Source: an uncultured Clostridia bacterium
Lineage (GTDB): Bacteria > Bacillota > Clostridia > UBA1381
DNA length: 47,388 nt
Direction: 5' to 3'
Assembly: GCA_947585795.1 (NCBI GenBank)
Contig: CANPXG010000013.1
Span: 1-47,388 of the forward strand
Shown piece by piece: positions 24,395-35,281 of this stretch. The position numbers were made by a program, and so were the translations under genes. Under the pieces are notes generated by a model. The model was not told the DNA's origin and searched no databases. It was given only the letters and a program-made list of their open reading frames with translations. Positions within the stretch are counted from its first letter, which is position 1. Each line of letters starts with the position of its first letter.

Positions 24395-27300
24395 ATGTTA
24401 GAGTTTAACAGCTTTGAAGCAATTAAAATAGGCTTGGCTTCTCCCGACACAATTTTAAGCTGGTCGCACGGCGAGGTCTTAAAGCCCGAAACCATAAACT
24501 ACCGTACCTTAAAGCCCGAAAAAGACGGTCTTTTCTGTGAAAAGATTTTCGGTCCGACGAAGGACTGGGAATGTCACTGCGGTAAATACAAGAAGATAAG
24601 ATTTAAAGGAAAAATATGTGAGCGCTGCGGCGTTGAGGTAACGAAGGCGAAGGTAAGACGTGAGAGAATGGGTCACATCGAGCTCGCGACACCCGTTTCG
24701 CACATTTGGTACTTCAAGGGCGTTCCGTCGTCGATGGGACTTATCATCGACATTTCGCCAAGACAGCTTGAAAAGGTACTGTACTTCGCGGCGTATATAG
24801 TAACCGATCCGGGCGGTACGGGACTTATGCAGAATCAGATATTGACCGAGGCGGAGTACCGCGAGGCTTACGAAAAGTACGGCGATAAGTTTAAAGCGGG
24901 TATGGGCGCTGAGGCTATAAAGACGCTGCTTGAAAGAATAGATCTCGATAAGCTGAGCGCCGAGCTTAAAGAAGAGCTTGAAGCTTCACAGGGACAGAAA
25001 AAGTCGAGAATTATAAAAAGACTTGAAATAATCGAAGCGTTTAGAATTTCGGGTAACCGTCCCGAATGGATGATACTGACGGTCATTCCGGTAATACCGC
25101 CGGAGCTTCGCCCGATGGTACAGCTCGACGGCGGACGTTTCGCGACGTCAGACCTCAATGACCTTTACAGACGTGTAATAAACAGAAACAACAGACTTAA
25201 AAGACTTTTGGAGCTTGGCGCGCCGGACATCATTATCCGCAACGAGAAGCGTATGCTCCAGGAGGCTGTCGACGCGCTTATAAATAACGGCAGACGCGGC
25301 AGAACGGTTACAGGTCCCGGAAACAGACCGCTTAAATCGCTTTCCGATATGCTTAAAGGTAAGCAGGGACGTTTCCGTCAGAACCTTCTCGGTAAGAGAG
25401 TTGACTATTCGGGACGAAGCGTTATCGTCGTAGGACCGGAAATGAAGATATATCAGTGCGGACTGCCGAAGGAAATGGCTATCGAGCTGTTTAAGCCGTT
25501 CGTAATGAAGGAGCTTGTCGCGCGCGGTCTCGCGCACAATATAAAGAGCGCGAAGCGTATGGTTGAGCGCACAAAGCCCGAGGTGTGGGACGTTCTTGAG
25601 GACGTTATAAAGGAGCACCCCGTGCTTCTTAACCGTGCGCCTACGCTGCATAGACTCGGTATTCAGGCGTTTGAGCCAAGACTTGTCGAAGGACACGCCT
25701 TAAAGCTTCACCCGCTTGTATGTACGGCGTACAACGCCGATTTCGACGGCGACCAGATGGCTATACACGTGCCGCTGTCACCCGAAGCGCAGGCGGAGGC
25801 GCGTTTCCTGATGCTGAGTGCGAACAACCTTTTGAAGCCGCAGGACGGTCACCCTGTAACCGTGCCGACACAGGACATGATTTTGGGTTCTTATTACCTG
25901 ACGGTCACAAAAGAGCATTACGACAGGATGATAGACACGATCCTTGCCGACGAGATAAAGCTCGGTTTGCTTAAGGAAAGACTGTCGGCTATGGAGCCGG
26001 AAGCGGATCTCGTGCTCTACAAGGAGTACGAGCCGATAAAGAGCTTCACGAAGCTTGAGGACGCGTTGGAGTACGTAAAGGGACTTCACGAGGTAATGAA
26101 GAACGAAACGAAGATCCACGCGAACCCCATCACCATCGTGCTCCCGCGCTGTTCGGTGCAGATCTCGCTCAAAAAGCTTTTGGACGAGGTAAAGAAGCTC
26201 GTAATAAAGAAATACGCTTCGTTTGACGAGGCGCTGCTCGCGTATGACAACGGCTGCTGCACGCTCCACGAGAAAATACTCGTTGACGTGACAGTTACGG
26301 TAGACGGTGAGCAAAGGTCGAAGATGATAGAAACGACAGTCGGAAGAATTATTTTCAACAATAATATTCCGCAGAAGATTGGATTTGTGGACAGAACAAA
26401 TCCCGAGAACGCGTTCGATCTTGAAATTGACTTTATAGTGGATAAAAAAGCGCTTGAAAAAATAATAGATAAGTGCATAAGAGTATGCGGAACGTCTGAA
26501 ACAGCCGAAGTGCTTGATAAGATAAAGGCTACGGGCTACAAGTATTCGACGCAGGGCGCGATTACCGTCGCGGTGTCGGATATCGAGGTTCCGGAGGAGA
26601 AGCAGGAGATTCTTGCCGACGCGGAAAAGGGTATAGAGGAAATTATGCAGATGTACCAGGCAGGTCTTTTGACGAACGACGAGCGTTACCGTCAGACGAT
26701 CAGGCTGTGGTCAAAAGCGTCCGAGGACGTTTCAAAAGCCATGATGGAGAATTTGGGCGAGTTTAACCCGATATTCATGATGGCGGACTCCGGCGCACGT
26801 GGAAGCGTTAACCAAATTCGTCAGCTTGCCGCGATGCGCGGACTTATGGCTGACACACAGGGACGTACGGTTGAAATTCCTATCCGCGCGAACTTCCGAG
26901 AGGGTCTTAACGTGCTCGAATACTTTATTTCGTCGCACGGCGCGCGTAAAGGTCTTACCGATACGGCGCTCCGTACAGCTGACTCGGGTTATCTGACGCG
27001 CCGACTTGTCGACGTATCGCAGAACGTTATCATCCGTGAGGTTGACTGCGGCACGACCGAGGGCGAATGGGTTTCCGAGATTACGGACGGTAAGGAAAGC
27101 ATCGAGCCGCTGTACGACAGAATTGTCGGACGTACGGCTATGGAGGACGTTATTCATCCCGAAACCGGAGCCGTGCTCGCAAAAGGCGGAGAGCTTATAT
27201 CGGACGACCAGGCGACGGCAATCATAAATGCGGGTATCACGAAGGTTTATATAAGGACGGTTCTTACGTGCCGCAGCAAGATAGGTATCTGCGCGAAGTG

Positions 27301-28195
27301 TTACGGTACGAACCTTGCCACGGGCGACCTCGTAAACGTCGGCGAAGCGGTAGGTATTATCGCGGCACAGTCGATAGGCGAGCCGGGCACACAGCTTACG
27401 ATGCGTAACTTCCACGCCGGCGGCGTTGCGGGCAGTAACGATATTACGCAGGGTCTGCCGCGTGTCGAGGAGCTTTTTGAGGCGAGAAAGCCGAAAGGTC
27501 TTGCGATCATTTCCGAGATTGCGGGTAAAATTACCGTGAACGAGTCGAAGCGTAAGCGTGAGGTTGTCGTTCAGAATGACGAAACCGGTGAGGCAAAGAC
27601 GTATGCGATCCCGTACGGTTCGAGCATAAAGGTACACGACGGCGACGTTATCGAAGCCGGTGACGAGATCACCGTCGGCAGCGTGAACCCGAACGATATT
27701 CTGCATATCAAGGGTCCCCACGCCGTGCAGGTTTATATCTCGCGCGAGGTTCAGAGAACGTACCGTATGCAGGGCGTTGACATCAACGATAAGCACGTTG
27801 AGGTCATAACGCGTCAGATGCTCAGAAAGGTAAGAGTTGAGGAAGCAGGTCAGACCGACCTTCTCATAGGCTCGCTCGTCGATAAATTTGAGCTTGAGGA
27901 AGCGAATAAGCGCGTCGAAGAGGCGGGCGGCACGGAGTTCGCGTCCGCGTCACCGGTGCTTCTCGGTATCACGAAGGCGTCGCTCGCGACCGATTCGTTC
28001 CTGTCGGCGGCGTCGTTCCAGGAAACGACAAAGGTTCTTACCGAGGCGGCGATAAAGGGTAAGATCGACCCGCTTCAGGGACTTAAGGAGAACGTTATTA
28101 TCGGTAAGCTTATCCCCGCCGGTACGGGTATGAGTATGTATAAGGATATTAACATCACCGTTGACGGTGAAGAAGTAGAGGACGAGGAAGCGTAA
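24395..28195 (+). CDS. rpoC: RNA polymerase beta-prime subunit
   Basis: The other catalytic subunit, 1266 residues. The N-terminal zinc site is [20 protein letters not shown] (four Cys). The active-site magnesium loop is [12 protein letters not shown], with the three aspartates intact. Downstream are [20 protein letters not shown] of the bridge/trigger area and the C-terminal zinc set DCGT...[20 protein letters not shown] precedes the ATG, 38 bp after rpoB, in the conserved rpoBC order. A strong terminator follows. Confidence 0.98.
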   Translation: MLEFNSFEAIKIGLASPDTILSWSHGEVLKPETINYRTLKPEKDGLFCEKIFGPTKDWECHCGKYKKIRFKGKICERCGVEVTKAKVRRERMGHIELATPVSHIWYFKGVPSSMGLIIDISPRQLEKVLYFAAYIVTDPGGTGLMQNQILTEAEYREAYEKYGDKFKAGMGAEAIKTLLERIDLDKLSAELKEELEASQGQKKSRIIKRLEIIEAFRISGNRPEWMILTVIPVIPPELRPMVQLDGGRFATSDLNDLYRRVINRNNRLKRLLELGAPDIIIRNEKRMLQEAVDALINNGRRGRTVTGPGNRPLKSLSDMLKGKQGRFRQNLLGKRVDYSGRSVIVVGPEMKIYQCGLPKEMAIELFKPFVMKELVARGLAHNIKSAKRMVERTKPEVWDVLEDVIKEHPVLLNRAPTLHRLGIQAFEPRLVEGHALKLHPLVCTAYNADFDGDQMAIHVPLSPEAQAEARFLMLSANNLLKPQDGHPVTVPTQDMILGSYYLTVTKEHYDRMIDTILADEIKLGLLKERLSAMEPEADLVLYKEYEPIKSFTKLEDALEYVKGLHEVMKNETKIHANPITIVLPRCSVQISLKKLLDEVKKLVIKKYASFDEALLAYDNGCCTLHEKILVDVTVTVDGEQRSKMIETTVGRIIFNNNIPQKIGFVDRTNPENAFDLEIDFIVDKKALEKIIDKCIRVCGTSETAEVLDKIKATGYKYSTQGAITVAVSDIEVPEEKQEILADAEKGIEEIMQMYQAGLLTNDERYRQTIRLWSKASEDVSKAMMENLGEFNPIFMMADSGARGSVNQIRQLAAMRGLMADTQGRTVEIPIRANFREGLNVLEYFISSHGARKGLTDTALRTADSGYLTRRLVDVSQNVIIREVDCGTTEGEWVSEITDGKESIEPLYDRIVGRTAMEDVIHPETGAVLAKGGELISDDQATAIINAGITKVYIRTVLTCRSKIGICAKCYGTNLATGDLVNVGEAVGIIAAQSIGEPGTQLTMRNFHAGGVAGSNDITQGLPRVEELFEARKPKGLAIISEIAGKITVNESKRKREVVVQNDETGEAKTYAIPYGSSIKVHDGDVIEAGDEITVGSVNPNDILHIKGPHAVQVYISREVQRTYRMQGVDINDKHVEVITRQMLRKVRVEEAGQTDLLIGSLVDKFELEEANKRVEEAGGTEFASASPVLLGITKASLATDSFLSAASFQETTKVLTEAAIKGKIDPLQGLKENVIIGKLIPAGTGMSMYKDINITVDGEEVEDEEA

Positions 28196-28206
28196 AAAAC
28201 AGCAAT

Positions 28207-28240
28207 AAAAAAGACTGTATCAAGTGATACAGTCTTTTTT
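28207..28240. terminator. Bidirectional terminator between rpoC and ilvD
   Basis: A 15-bp perfect stem from 28207 to 28240 with loop AAGT, arms ending in A6 and T6. It can stop both rpoBC and the converging ilvD operon. Confidence 0.9.
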
Positions 28241-28247
28241 GATGTCG

Positions 28248-29912
28248 TCAATCATCAAGCATAACCGCGCCTTGGATAGCGGAGGATACCATTTTTGAGT
28301 ATCTTTTTAAATATCCCGTCTTGATTTTCGGTTCAAGCGGCTTCCAATTTTCCTTGCGTTTGGCAATCTCCTCGTCCGATACCTTCAGGCTTATACTGCA
28401 GTTATCAATATCTATTGATATAACGTCGCCGTCCTGTACGAACGCGATAAGTCCGCCTTCCGCCGCCTCGGGCGACACGTGACCTATCGCCGCGCCGCGC
28501 GTCGCGCCGCTGAAACGTCCGTCAGTGATGAGCGCAACGTCCTTGTCAAGTCCCATACCGCAGATAGCCGACGTGGGCGAAAGCATCTCACGCATACCGG
28601 GACCGCCCTTCGGTCCCTCGTAGCGGATAACGACAACGTCGCCCTTTACGATTTTACCCTCGTAAATCGCCGCGATAGCCTCTTCCTCGCTGTTATACAC
28701 CTTCGCCGTGCCTTCGTGCTTCAGCATTTCGGGAGCGACTGCGCTGCGCTTAACGACCGAACCGTCCGGCGCGAGATTACCCTTAAGCACCGCGATACCG
28801 CCCGTTTTGCTGTACGGATCGTCGATAGGACGGATAACCGAATAGTCGAGCACGTGAGCGTCCTTTATGTTTTCACCGAGCGTCTTGCCGGTAACTGTGA
28901 TCGTGTCGAGCTTTAACAGATTTTTCTTGGAAAGCTCGTTCATAAGCGCCTGCACGCCGCCCGCCGCGTACAGATCCTGAACGTGGTGGTCGCCCGCAGG
29001 AGCGAGGTGGCAGAGGTTAGGTGTTTCCTTGCTTATCTCGTTCGCGTAGTCGAGCGTGATGGGCGCTTTCGCTTCGTGGGCTATGGCGGGAAGGTGGAGC
29101 ATCGAGTTCGTCGAGCAACCCAAAGCCATATCAACTCTAAGTGCGTTGTATATGGAGTCGGGAGTGATAACGTCGCGCGGCTTTATGTCCTTTTCAATAA
29201 GTTCCATAATCTTCATACCCGCCTGCTTCGCAAGACGTATTCTCTCGGAATACACCGCGGGGATAGTGCCGTTACCGGGCAGCGCCATACCAAGCACTTC
29301 ACATAGGCAATTCATAGAATTTGCAGTAAACATACCCGAGCACGAACCGCACGACGGACATGCCGCCTCCTCGAGATTTTTCAGCTCCGTTTCGTCAATA
29401 CTTCCCGCCTTGAACGCGCCCACTGCCTCAAACGTTGTGTTAAGGTCGCGGAATTTGCCGTTGTAATTTATCGACAGCATCGGTCCGCCGCTGACAACGA
29501 TTGCCGGTATATTAAGTCTTGCCGCCGCGATAAGCATTCCCGGTACGATTTTGTCACAGTTGGGTATTAAAACGAGCGCGTCGAAGCCGTGCGCTATCGT
29601 CATGGACTCTATGGAGTCCGCGATAAGCTCACGTGACGCGAGCGAGTACTTCATACCCTTATGTCCCATCGCGATACCGTCGCACACGCCTATGGCGGGG
29701 AACTCTATCGGAGTACCGCCCGCAACGCGCACGCCCGTCTTAACCGCCTCGGCTATTTTATCGAGATGAATATGACCGGGAATCACCTCGTTTTTGGCGC
29801 TGACCACTCCGATAAGCGGACGGTCAAGCTCCTCGTCCGTAAATCCCGCCGCCTTGAAGAGCGAACGGTGCGGTGTTTTTTCAAGTCCTTTTTTTACCAA
29901 ATCACTGTACAT
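28248..29912 (-). CDS. ilvD: Dihydroxy-acid dehydratase
   Basis: Removes water from dihydroxy acids in valine, isoleucine and leucine synthesis. 554 residues, the family norm. The iron-sulfur cysteines are in [10 protein letters not shown] and [19 protein letters not shown]. The C-terminal [14 protein letters not shown] and [15 protein letters not shown] motifs are intact. AAGGAGGAAAAAG precedes the ATG. It is the last gene of a long minus-strand string, 13 bp after cvpA. None of the other ilv/leu genes is in the window. Confidence 0.97.
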   Translation of the reverse strand: MYSDLVKKGLEKTPHRSLFKAAGFTDEELDRPLIGVVSAKNEVIPGHIHLDKIAEAVKTGVRVAGGTPIEFPAIGVCDGIAMGHKGMKYSLASRELIADSIESMTIAHGFDALVLIPNCDKIVPGMLIAAARLNIPAIVVSGGPMLSINYNGKFRDLNTTFEAVGAFKAGSIDETELKNLEEAACPSCGSCSGMFTANSMNCLCEVLGMALPGNGTIPAVYSERIRLAKQAGMKIMELIEKDIKPRDVITPDSIYNALRVDMALGCSTNSMLHLPAIAHEAKAPITLDYANEISKETPNLCHLAPAGDHHVQDLYAAGGVQALMNELSKKNLLKLDTITVTGKTLGENIKDAHVLDYSVIRPIDDPYSKTGGIAVLKGNLAPDGSVVKRSAVAPEMLKHEGTAKVYNSEEEAIAAIYEGKIVKGDVVVIRYEGPKGGPGMREMLSPTSAICGMGLDKDVALITDGRFSGATRGAAIGHVSPEAAEGGLIAFVQDGDVISIDIDNCSISLKVSDEEIAKRKENWKPLEPKIKTGYLKRYSKMVSSAIQGAVMLDD

Positions 29913-29925
29913 TTCTTTTTCCTCC

Positions 29926-30576
29926 TTAACCCTTTATAAAAATTTGCAGTAATATATTATAGTTATATAAATATTTAACAACGTAAGACGAGTCTATAAG
30001 CTCAAACAGACCGCTTTCGGACGGAGCGAAAAGCGCCGTGAGCGCGAGCAGTACAAATACCACAAACAGTATATTCACCGCGCCGAGTATTCCGCCGGCG
30101 AGCTTGTTCACGTTTTTTATCACCGGCGCGCCCGCGATCGCCGTTATTACCGTATACGCCGCCGCGAGTACAAGACGTATCACCACAAACAAGCCCACGC
30201 TCGAGATTATGGATATAAAAACGGACGTAAGCGCTTCGGCGGCGGTTTCGTTTACGGAGGTGACCGCGCCCTGCGCGCTTTCTATGCCGCTGTTTACAAG
30301 CGGCTTTAAAAATTCGGGTAAATTAAGCGCGTCCGGAATGTTCACGCCGCCGCCCGGCGGTAGGTGTATATTTTCGCTTATCCACGCGTGAAGCGTCGCC
30401 GCGAACGAGGACGACGTGAGAAAATCCTTTGCCGGCTCCTTTAAAAGCATTACCGCGGTTATCGTGACAACAAGCGCCGCTATTTTCCACACGGAGCGTA
30501 TAAGTCCTTTTTTATACCCGACCGAAAACGCCGTTATCAGAATCAGCGCGAAAATAATATCAAGAATTATACCCAT
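29926..30576 (-). CDS. CvpA-family membrane protein
   Basis: 216 residues with four likely membrane segments, opening [21 protein letters not shown], the characteristic first segment and Gly-x-x-x-Gly of CvpA. The C-terminal FAPSES region fits the short loop after the last segment. The family is linked in other bacteria to export or cell-envelope maintenance and its biochemical role is unsettled. It sits 8 bp after the DUF5711-like gene and 13 bp before ilvD. Confidence 0.75.
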   Translation of the reverse strand: MGIILDIIFALILITAFSVGYKKGLIRSVWKIAALVVTITAVMLLKEPAKDFLTSSSFAATLHAWISENIHLPPGGGVNIPDALNLPEFLKPLVNSGIESAQGAVTSVNETAAEALTSVFISIISSVGLFVVIRLVLAAAYTVITAIAGAPVIKNVNKLAGGILGAVNILFVVFVLLALTALFAPSESGLFELIDSSYVVKYLYNYNILLQIFIKG

Positions 30577-30584
30577 ACTTCCCC

Positions 30585-31985
30585 CTAAAGCGTCACAAGC
30601 TCGATACTGTTCGAGTACACTATCGCGAACGACATATCGGACAAAACGTACAAATCACGTATATCCATCGTCGCCGTGTACTTTGTCATACTCTTTGAAT
30701 TGAGCTTGCCGAAATAAATATCTCTGCCTATGTTGTAAAGAACGTTTTTGCCGCTTATGCCGATAAAATCGGTAACGCCGGTAAGCGTCGCGCTGTCCTT
30801 GAGCGCGCCCTTGGGCGAGTACATGTTTAACATAGGTATATTGCCGTCGTCGAACGACATAAGCTTACCGCCTTCACTGTCAACGGCGGAATGTGTGAGC
30901 TGCACGTTTTCAAACGTGTTGTCATAGAGAAGCTTACCCGACGAGGACACGCCCAAAATTCTGTTGTCGCCGAACGCGTTCAGCGTGTCGTTTGCGAATT
31001 TCACGTCAAAAATAACAGTGTCGTCCGCGTCCACCTTCGCGTAGCTGTCCGTTTCGGTCACGTCGAAAAGCTGTATTGTGCTTTTCGCTCGCTCGTCCGT
31101 GTTGAGAAGCGCCACCGCGACCTTGCGCGACTTTGACGAAATATCCGCGCTTATGACGCTGTCGCTGCCCGAAGCCCACGAGAAAATCTGTGCTCCGGAC
31201 TTGTTGTACACCGATATACCGCCCTTGTATGACGCTTTATCCGTGACTATGACCGCGTCGCCGTTTGAGGACACCTTGGCGGACTCTATAACGTCGGGAT
31301 CCTCCGTTTCGTAAACGAGTTTTTTATCGTTGTAAAGACATATTTTATTTCTTCCGCGCTCCGCGAGGAGTATGTAATTACCCTCCGCCTTAAGTATCGG
31401 ATCGACTATGACCGTATCCTGTGCCCAAGCTTCCGCGCCCGACGTGTCTATGTAAGACAAATGGTTCATACTCGCGCAGAGTATGCCTCCCTTGTACGGC
31501 GCGAACTCCGTATCGTTCGCGTTTTCAAGCGATATGATAACATTCCCCTTAACTTCCGTGCTATACACCGCATCGGGCTTCGGAGTGACCGCCTCCTCGT
31601 ACGAGGGGTTGTCCGAAGGCTTAAACGCCGAAAAAATATTCGAGAAATTTCTCGCGAAGTTACTCTTGTAACTGCCTATTATACCGGAATCTATCGTTAT
31701 AAAAAGCAATACCGCGATCAAGCCTATAATACTTCCGACAATTATGCCCTTTTTCGTGCTTTTCGGCTCGAAAACGGGGGTTTCACCGTCAGGCTCATTG
31801 TCAAAGTCGTCGTATGTACCGTCGTATATATCATCGTACGCACCCTCGTCCGTTTCGGGAACATCGGCGCTTATTTCCTCATCCTCGAGCTCGTCGGTCT
31901 GCGGCGTATTATCGCCGTCACTTTCCGCGTAGCGGATAAGATCGTTTATGGAACCTTCGTTTATAATATCCTTGTCCTTTTTCAA
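30585..31985 (-). CDS. DUF5711-like single-pass protein with an outside beta-propeller-like domain
   Basis: An acidic cytoplasmic N-terminal region (Asp/Glu-rich, ~75 residues) is followed by one membrane segment, IIVGSIIGLIAVLLFITIDSG, near residues 80-100. About 360 residues then lie outside with repeated strand-rich units (YILLAERG..., AVIVTDKAS..., KVAVALLNTDE...) like a six- or seven-bladed propeller. I match it by memory to DUF5711, whose function is unknown. The start is a TTG at 31985, where GAAGGAGGTG lies eight bases upstream. TTG and the truA stop overlap as TTGA, so the two are translationally coupled. The longer frame to 32009 lacks an RBS. Confidence 0.55.
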   Translation of the reverse strand: MKKDKDIINEGSINDLIRYAESDGDNTPQTDELEDEEISADVPETDEGAYDDIYDGTYDDFDNEPDGETPVFEPKSTKKGIIVGSIIGLIAVLLFITIDSGIIGSYKSNFARNFSNIFSAFKPSDNPSYEEAVTPKPDAVYSTEVKGNVIISLENANDTEFAPYKGGILCASMNHLSYIDTSGAEAWAQDTVIVDPILKAEGNYILLAERGRNKICLYNDKKLVYETEDPDVIESAKVSSNGDAVIVTDKASYKGGISVYNKSGAQIFSWASGSDSVISADISSKSRKVAVALLNTDERAKSTIQLFDVTETDSYAKVDADDTVIFDVKFANDTLNAFGDNRILGVSSSGKLLYDNTFENVQLTHSAVDSEGGKLMSFDDGNIPMLNMYSPKGALKDSATLTGVTDFIGISGKNVLYNIGRDIYFGKLNSKSMTKYTATMDIRDLYVLSDMSFAIVYSNSIELVTL

Positions 31986-32716
31986 CGGTAATACACCTCC
32001 TTCAAGCAAAGTCCCTTTGCGGGCGCGGTTATGCCCGCCCTTTCACGGTCGCGGGACGCTATTATGTCAGCCATATCGGCGGGATCTAACTTTCCGCCGC
32101 CGACCGACACGAGCGTGCCGGTTATTATCCGTACCATGTTGTACAGAAACCCGTTACCCGTTATATCTACAGTTATTAAATCGTCTTTGCGCGTCACGTC
32201 GAGCGAGTAAATTTCGCGCACCGTCGTTTTCACGGAAAAACCGCTTGATGCGAACCCTATAAAATCGTGCTCACCCAAAAACGCCGCCGCCGCTTCGTGC
32301 ATTTTCTCGGTGTCGAGCGAGTGTCTGCAGTGCCAAGCGTAACGGCAAAGAATCGCGTCGGGAAACTCACGGTTTAAAATTCTGTAAACGTACCTTTTTT
32401 TCACGGCGCTTCGCGCCGCGTCAAAGTCGTCTTGAGCTTCACACGCGCCAAAGCACACTATATCGCTCGGCAGCGCCGCGTTTAACGCGTAAGGGTACTT
32501 GTCGGGCGGTATGCTCGCGCTTGTATGGAAGTTACAGATGTAATTTTCCGCGTGAACGCCCGCGTCGGTGCGTCCGCAGCCGATAAGCGTCACGTTTTCA
32601 CCCGTGACCTTCTCGACAGCATTTTTGACCGTTTCCTGCACCGTAACGCCGTTTTTCTGTATCTGCCAGCCGTGGTACTCCGTGCCGTCGTATTGCAAAT
32701 TAAGCTTAATATTCAT
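31982..32716 (-). CDS. truA: tRNA pseudouridine(38-40) synthase TruA
   Basis: Makes pseudouridine at positions 38-40 of the tRNA anticodon stem. 244 residues from ATG 32716. The motif LNLQYDGTEYHGWQIQ at the start and the catalytic Asp in CGRTDAGVHA are clear, with YRILNRE and NGFLYNMVRIITGT later. I prefer the ATG at 32716 to the longer frame at 32743, since the family starts just before the YDG motif. No strong RBS is seen there. The gene lies after ecfT, as in many Firmicutes, but ecfA/T here are not preceded by ribosomal genes. Confidence 0.93.
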   Translation of the reverse strand: MNIKLNLQYDGTEYHGWQIQKNGVTVQETVKNAVEKVTGENVTLIGCGRTDAGVHAENYICNFHTSASIPPDKYPYALNAALPSDIVCFGACEAQDDFDAARSAVKKRYVYRILNREFPDAILCRYAWHCRHSLDTEKMHEAAAAFLGEHDFIGFASSGFSVKTTVREIYSLDVTRKDDLITVDITGNGFLYNMVRIITGTLVSVGGGKLDPADMADIIASRDRERAGITAPAKGLCLKEVYYR

Positions 32717-32744
32717 TATACCATTTCCCATATAAAAATTCAAT

Positions 32745-33563
32745 CTAAATTTGTATCAGATACTCCGCCGCGAAAAGCAGCACGCAGGCGACGGTAAAAA
32801 TCACGCAGGCTGCCGCGTCAAGCCTTGTGAAGCGGCTTTCCTTCATGCGCGTGCGCTTCGTGCCGCCCGTGTAGCAGCGCGCCTCCATAGCCGTGGCAAG
32901 GTCGTCCGCGCGCCGAAACGCGCTTACAAACAGCGGCACGAGCAGCGGTACCATAGCTTTTGCGCGTTTTATAATGTTGCCCGTTTCAAAATCCGCGCCG
33001 CGCGCCGTCTGCGCCTTCATAATTTTGTCCGTTTCCTCCGCAAGCGTCGGTATGAACCGTATCGCGATAGTCATCATCATGGCTATTTCCTGTGACGGCA
33101 CTTTTATTTTACCAAGCGGACTTAACAGCTTTTCCAAGCCGTCCGTAAGCTGCAGTGGCGACGTTGTGAGCGTCAGAAGCGACGTGCCTATGAGGAGATA
33201 CAAAAGCCGTATGGTTATCTCCGCACCCGCCGCCGCGCCCTCCTTCGTTATTTTAAGCGTGAACGAAAATATCGGCAAAGACCACAGCGCCTCACCCGGC
33301 GTCATGAACACGTTGAGCACCGCCGTGAATATAAAGATCCACAGCATGGGACGTATTCCCTTTAAAATCACTCTTATCGGCACGTTGCTCATAATGACGA
33401 GCGCCGCCGTGTACGCGGTAAATATCAGGTACGAAACGGGGTTGTCGATCATAAATAGTGCCGCGACGTACAGTATCGTAAACACGATTTTTACCGTCGG
33501 ATCTATCCTGTGCAGCGCCGACGCGCCCGGGATATACCGTCCTATTATTATATCCCTAAACAT
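32745..33563 (-). CDS. ecfT: ECF transporter transmembrane subunit EcfT
   Basis: The membrane scaffold of an energy-coupling factor vitamin transporter. About 272 residues with several hydrophobic segments. The coupling helix motifs are AQTARGADF and the Arg-containing EARCYTGG at the end of the cytoplasmic arms that dock with EcfA. The start is ATG 33563, 8 bases inside the end of ecfA2, with GGGGGTGG as the RBS. The longer frame to 33638 would run inside ecfA2. The substrate-binding S component is not in the window. Confidence 0.9.
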   Translation of the reverse strand: MFRDIIIGRYIPGASALHRIDPTVKIVFTILYVAALFMIDNPVSYLIFTAYTAALVIMSNVPIRVILKGIRPMLWIFIFTAVLNVFMTPGEALWSLPIFSFTLKITKEGAAAGAEITIRLLYLLIGTSLLTLTTSPLQLTDGLEKLLSPLGKIKVPSQEIAMMMTIAIRFIPTLAEETDKIMKAQTARGADFETGNIIKRAKAMVPLLVPLFVSAFRRADDLATAMEARCYTGGTKRTRMKESRFTRLDAAACVIFTVACVLLFAAEYLIQI

Positions 33564-34416
33564 CGCCGCCACCCCCGAAGATCCGCGCGATAGCGTCCGC
33601 CGCGCCCTCCACCGTGTAAATGTTGTCGGGCAGTGCAAATCCCGCGCCGCGCATCGCGTCCGCGAGCAAAGTCATTTGCGGCGCGTCAAGACCTATTTTA
33701 CGCAGACGCTCCGCGTTCGAGAACACCGTTTCCACCGTTCCCTCAAATTCGACGCGCCCCTCGTTCATGACGATAACGTTCTCCGCCGTTTTCGCCACGT
33801 CCTCCATCGAGTGCGACACGAAAAGAATGATCATGTCACGGTTTTCCTCGTGAAGCTTTTTTATTATTGACAGTATATCATCCCGTCCCTTCGGATCAAG
33901 ACCGGCTGTCGGCTCGTCGAGTATAAGCGCCTTCGGCTCCATCGCGAGCACTCCTGCAATCGCCGCGCGCCGTTTTTCCCCGCCCGACAGCTCGAACGGT
34001 GAACGCTCGAGGTACTTTTCACCAAGACCGACAAGGTGCGCCGCGTTTCGGACGCGGCTGTCGATTTCCTCATCATTAAGTCCCATATTACGCGGACCGA
34101 ACGCTATATCTCGGTACACCGTTTCCTCAAAAAGCTGGTGCTCCGGATACTGGAACACAAGTCCCACCGCGCGTCTTGCGCGCTTTAGCTCCGCGCCCGA
34201 CGCGTTAATATCCGCGCCGTCTATCAAAACTCTGCCGCTTGTCGGTTTTATAAGCGCGTTAAAATGCTGTATCAGCGTTGACTTGCCGCTGCCGGTGTGA
34301 CCGATGATCGCCGTCAGAGCTCCGTCGGGGATTTCGAGATTGACGTTTTGTAGCGCGTGTCGCTCAAACGGCGTGCCGACGCCGTAAGTGTAACACAAAT
34401 CCTCCGTTTTTATCAT
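33556..34416 (-). CDS. ecfA2: ECF transporter ATPase EcfA2
   Basis: ABC ATPase with Walker A IGHTGSGKST, signature LSGGEKRR and Walker B ALILDEPTAGLD. The segment TPFERHALQNVNLEIPDG at the N-terminus is typical of EcfA2. It pairs with EcfA1 as a heterodimer that drives the EcfT module. It overlaps ecfA1 by four bases (ATGA) and ecfT by eight, so the three are translationally coupled. 286 residues is normal. Confidence 0.95.
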   Translation of the reverse strand: MIKTEDLCYTYGVGTPFERHALQNVNLEIPDGALTAIIGHTGSGKSTLIQHFNALIKPTSGRVLIDGADINASGAELKRARRAVGLVFQYPEHQLFEETVYRDIAFGPRNMGLNDEEIDSRVRNAAHLVGLGEKYLERSPFELSGGEKRRAAIAGVLAMEPKALILDEPTAGLDPKGRDDILSIIKKLHEENRDMIILFVSHSMEDVAKTAENVIVMNEGRVEFEGTVETVFSNAERLRKIGLDAPQMTLLADAMRGAGFALPDNIYTVEGAADAIARIFGGGGDV

Positions 34417-35258
34417 AAGCCTCGCTCACCCGCCTTTTTCAAAAGCTCCGCAAGACATTCCTCGACCGTGATCACTCTTTTATCTATCTCAACGCCGCGC
34501 TTCGCAAGCTCGCTTGCGAGAAGCGTAATTTGCGGCGCGTCAAGTCCGAGCGACTTTAATTTTTCCGTTTCACGAAAAACGTTTTTCGGCGCGCCGTCAA
34601 GGACAACTTTACCCTCGTCCATAACTATTACGCGCTCCGCTTCGGCGGCTTCGTCCATAAAATGCGTTATAAGCGCCACCGTTATACCCTTTTCTCTGTT
34701 TAACCTCTTCAAAGTTTCAATGACCTCGCGCCGACCTTTCGGATCAAGCATCGCCGTCGGCTCGTCGAGCACAAGTATTTCCGAGTTCATCGCCAGTACC
34801 GCCGCGATTGCGACTCTCTGCTTCTGACCGCCCGACAGCTTCGAAGGCTCCGCCGCCGCGTACTCCGTCATACCGACCGCCTTAAGGCACTCGTCCACGC
34901 GTCTGCGTATCTCCTTGGGCTCCACGCCCAGATTTTCCGGCGCGAACGCGACCTCGTCCTCGACTGCCGCCGCGACCATCTGATTATCGGGATTTTGAAA
35001 CACCATACCCGCCGCGCGGCGTATACGGAACGTGTTATCAGCGTCCGCAGTGTCCATACCGTTTACGTACACCTTGCCGCCCGACGGCAGTAATATCGCG
35101 TTAAAATGCTTCGCGAGAGTCGATTTGCCGCTGCCGTTGCGTCCGAGCACCGCGACAAACGAGCCCTTTTCTATTTTTAAATTAACTTCCTTCAAAACGT
35201 TTTCACGCGCGCCGTCGTCCGCGCGGTACGCGAAGGAAAGATTTTGCGTTTCTATCAT
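34413..35258 (-). CDS. ecfA1: ECF transporter ATPase EcfA1
   Basis: ABC ATPase with Walker A LGRNGSGKST, MVFQNPDNQMVAAAVEDEVAFAPENL typical of EcfA1, the signature LSGGQKQR and Walker B ILVLDEPTAMLD. 281 residues. It is the first gene of the ATPase pair in transcription order. It starts 23 bp after the RlmI-like methylase gene. No S component is adjacent, as in the group II ECF pattern where one module serves several. Confidence 0.95.
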   Translation of the reverse strand: MIETQNLSFAYRADDGARENVLKEVNLKIEKGSFVAVLGRNGSGKSTLAKHFNAILLPSGGKVYVNGMDTADADNTFRIRRAAGMVFQNPDNQMVAAAVEDEVAFAPENLGVEPKEIRRRVDECLKAVGMTEYAAAEPSKLSGGQKQRVAIAAVLAMNSEILVLDEPTAMLDPKGRREVIETLKRLNREKGITVALITHFMDEAAEAERVIVMDEGKVVLDGAPKNVFRETEKLKSLGLDAPQITLLASELAKRGVEIDKRVITVEECLAELLKKAGERGL

Positions 35259-35281
35259 TTCCGCACCCCTTTAAGGCGTAT

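Noticed and set aside
26732-27796. A 354-residue minus-strand open frame inside rpoC.
   Set aside because: Same reason: antisense shadow of a conserved gene, with no RBS context or domain.
32893-33870. A 325-residue plus-strand open frame across ecfT and ecfA2.
   Set aside because: Spans two well-supported minus-strand genes and has no recognisable motif.
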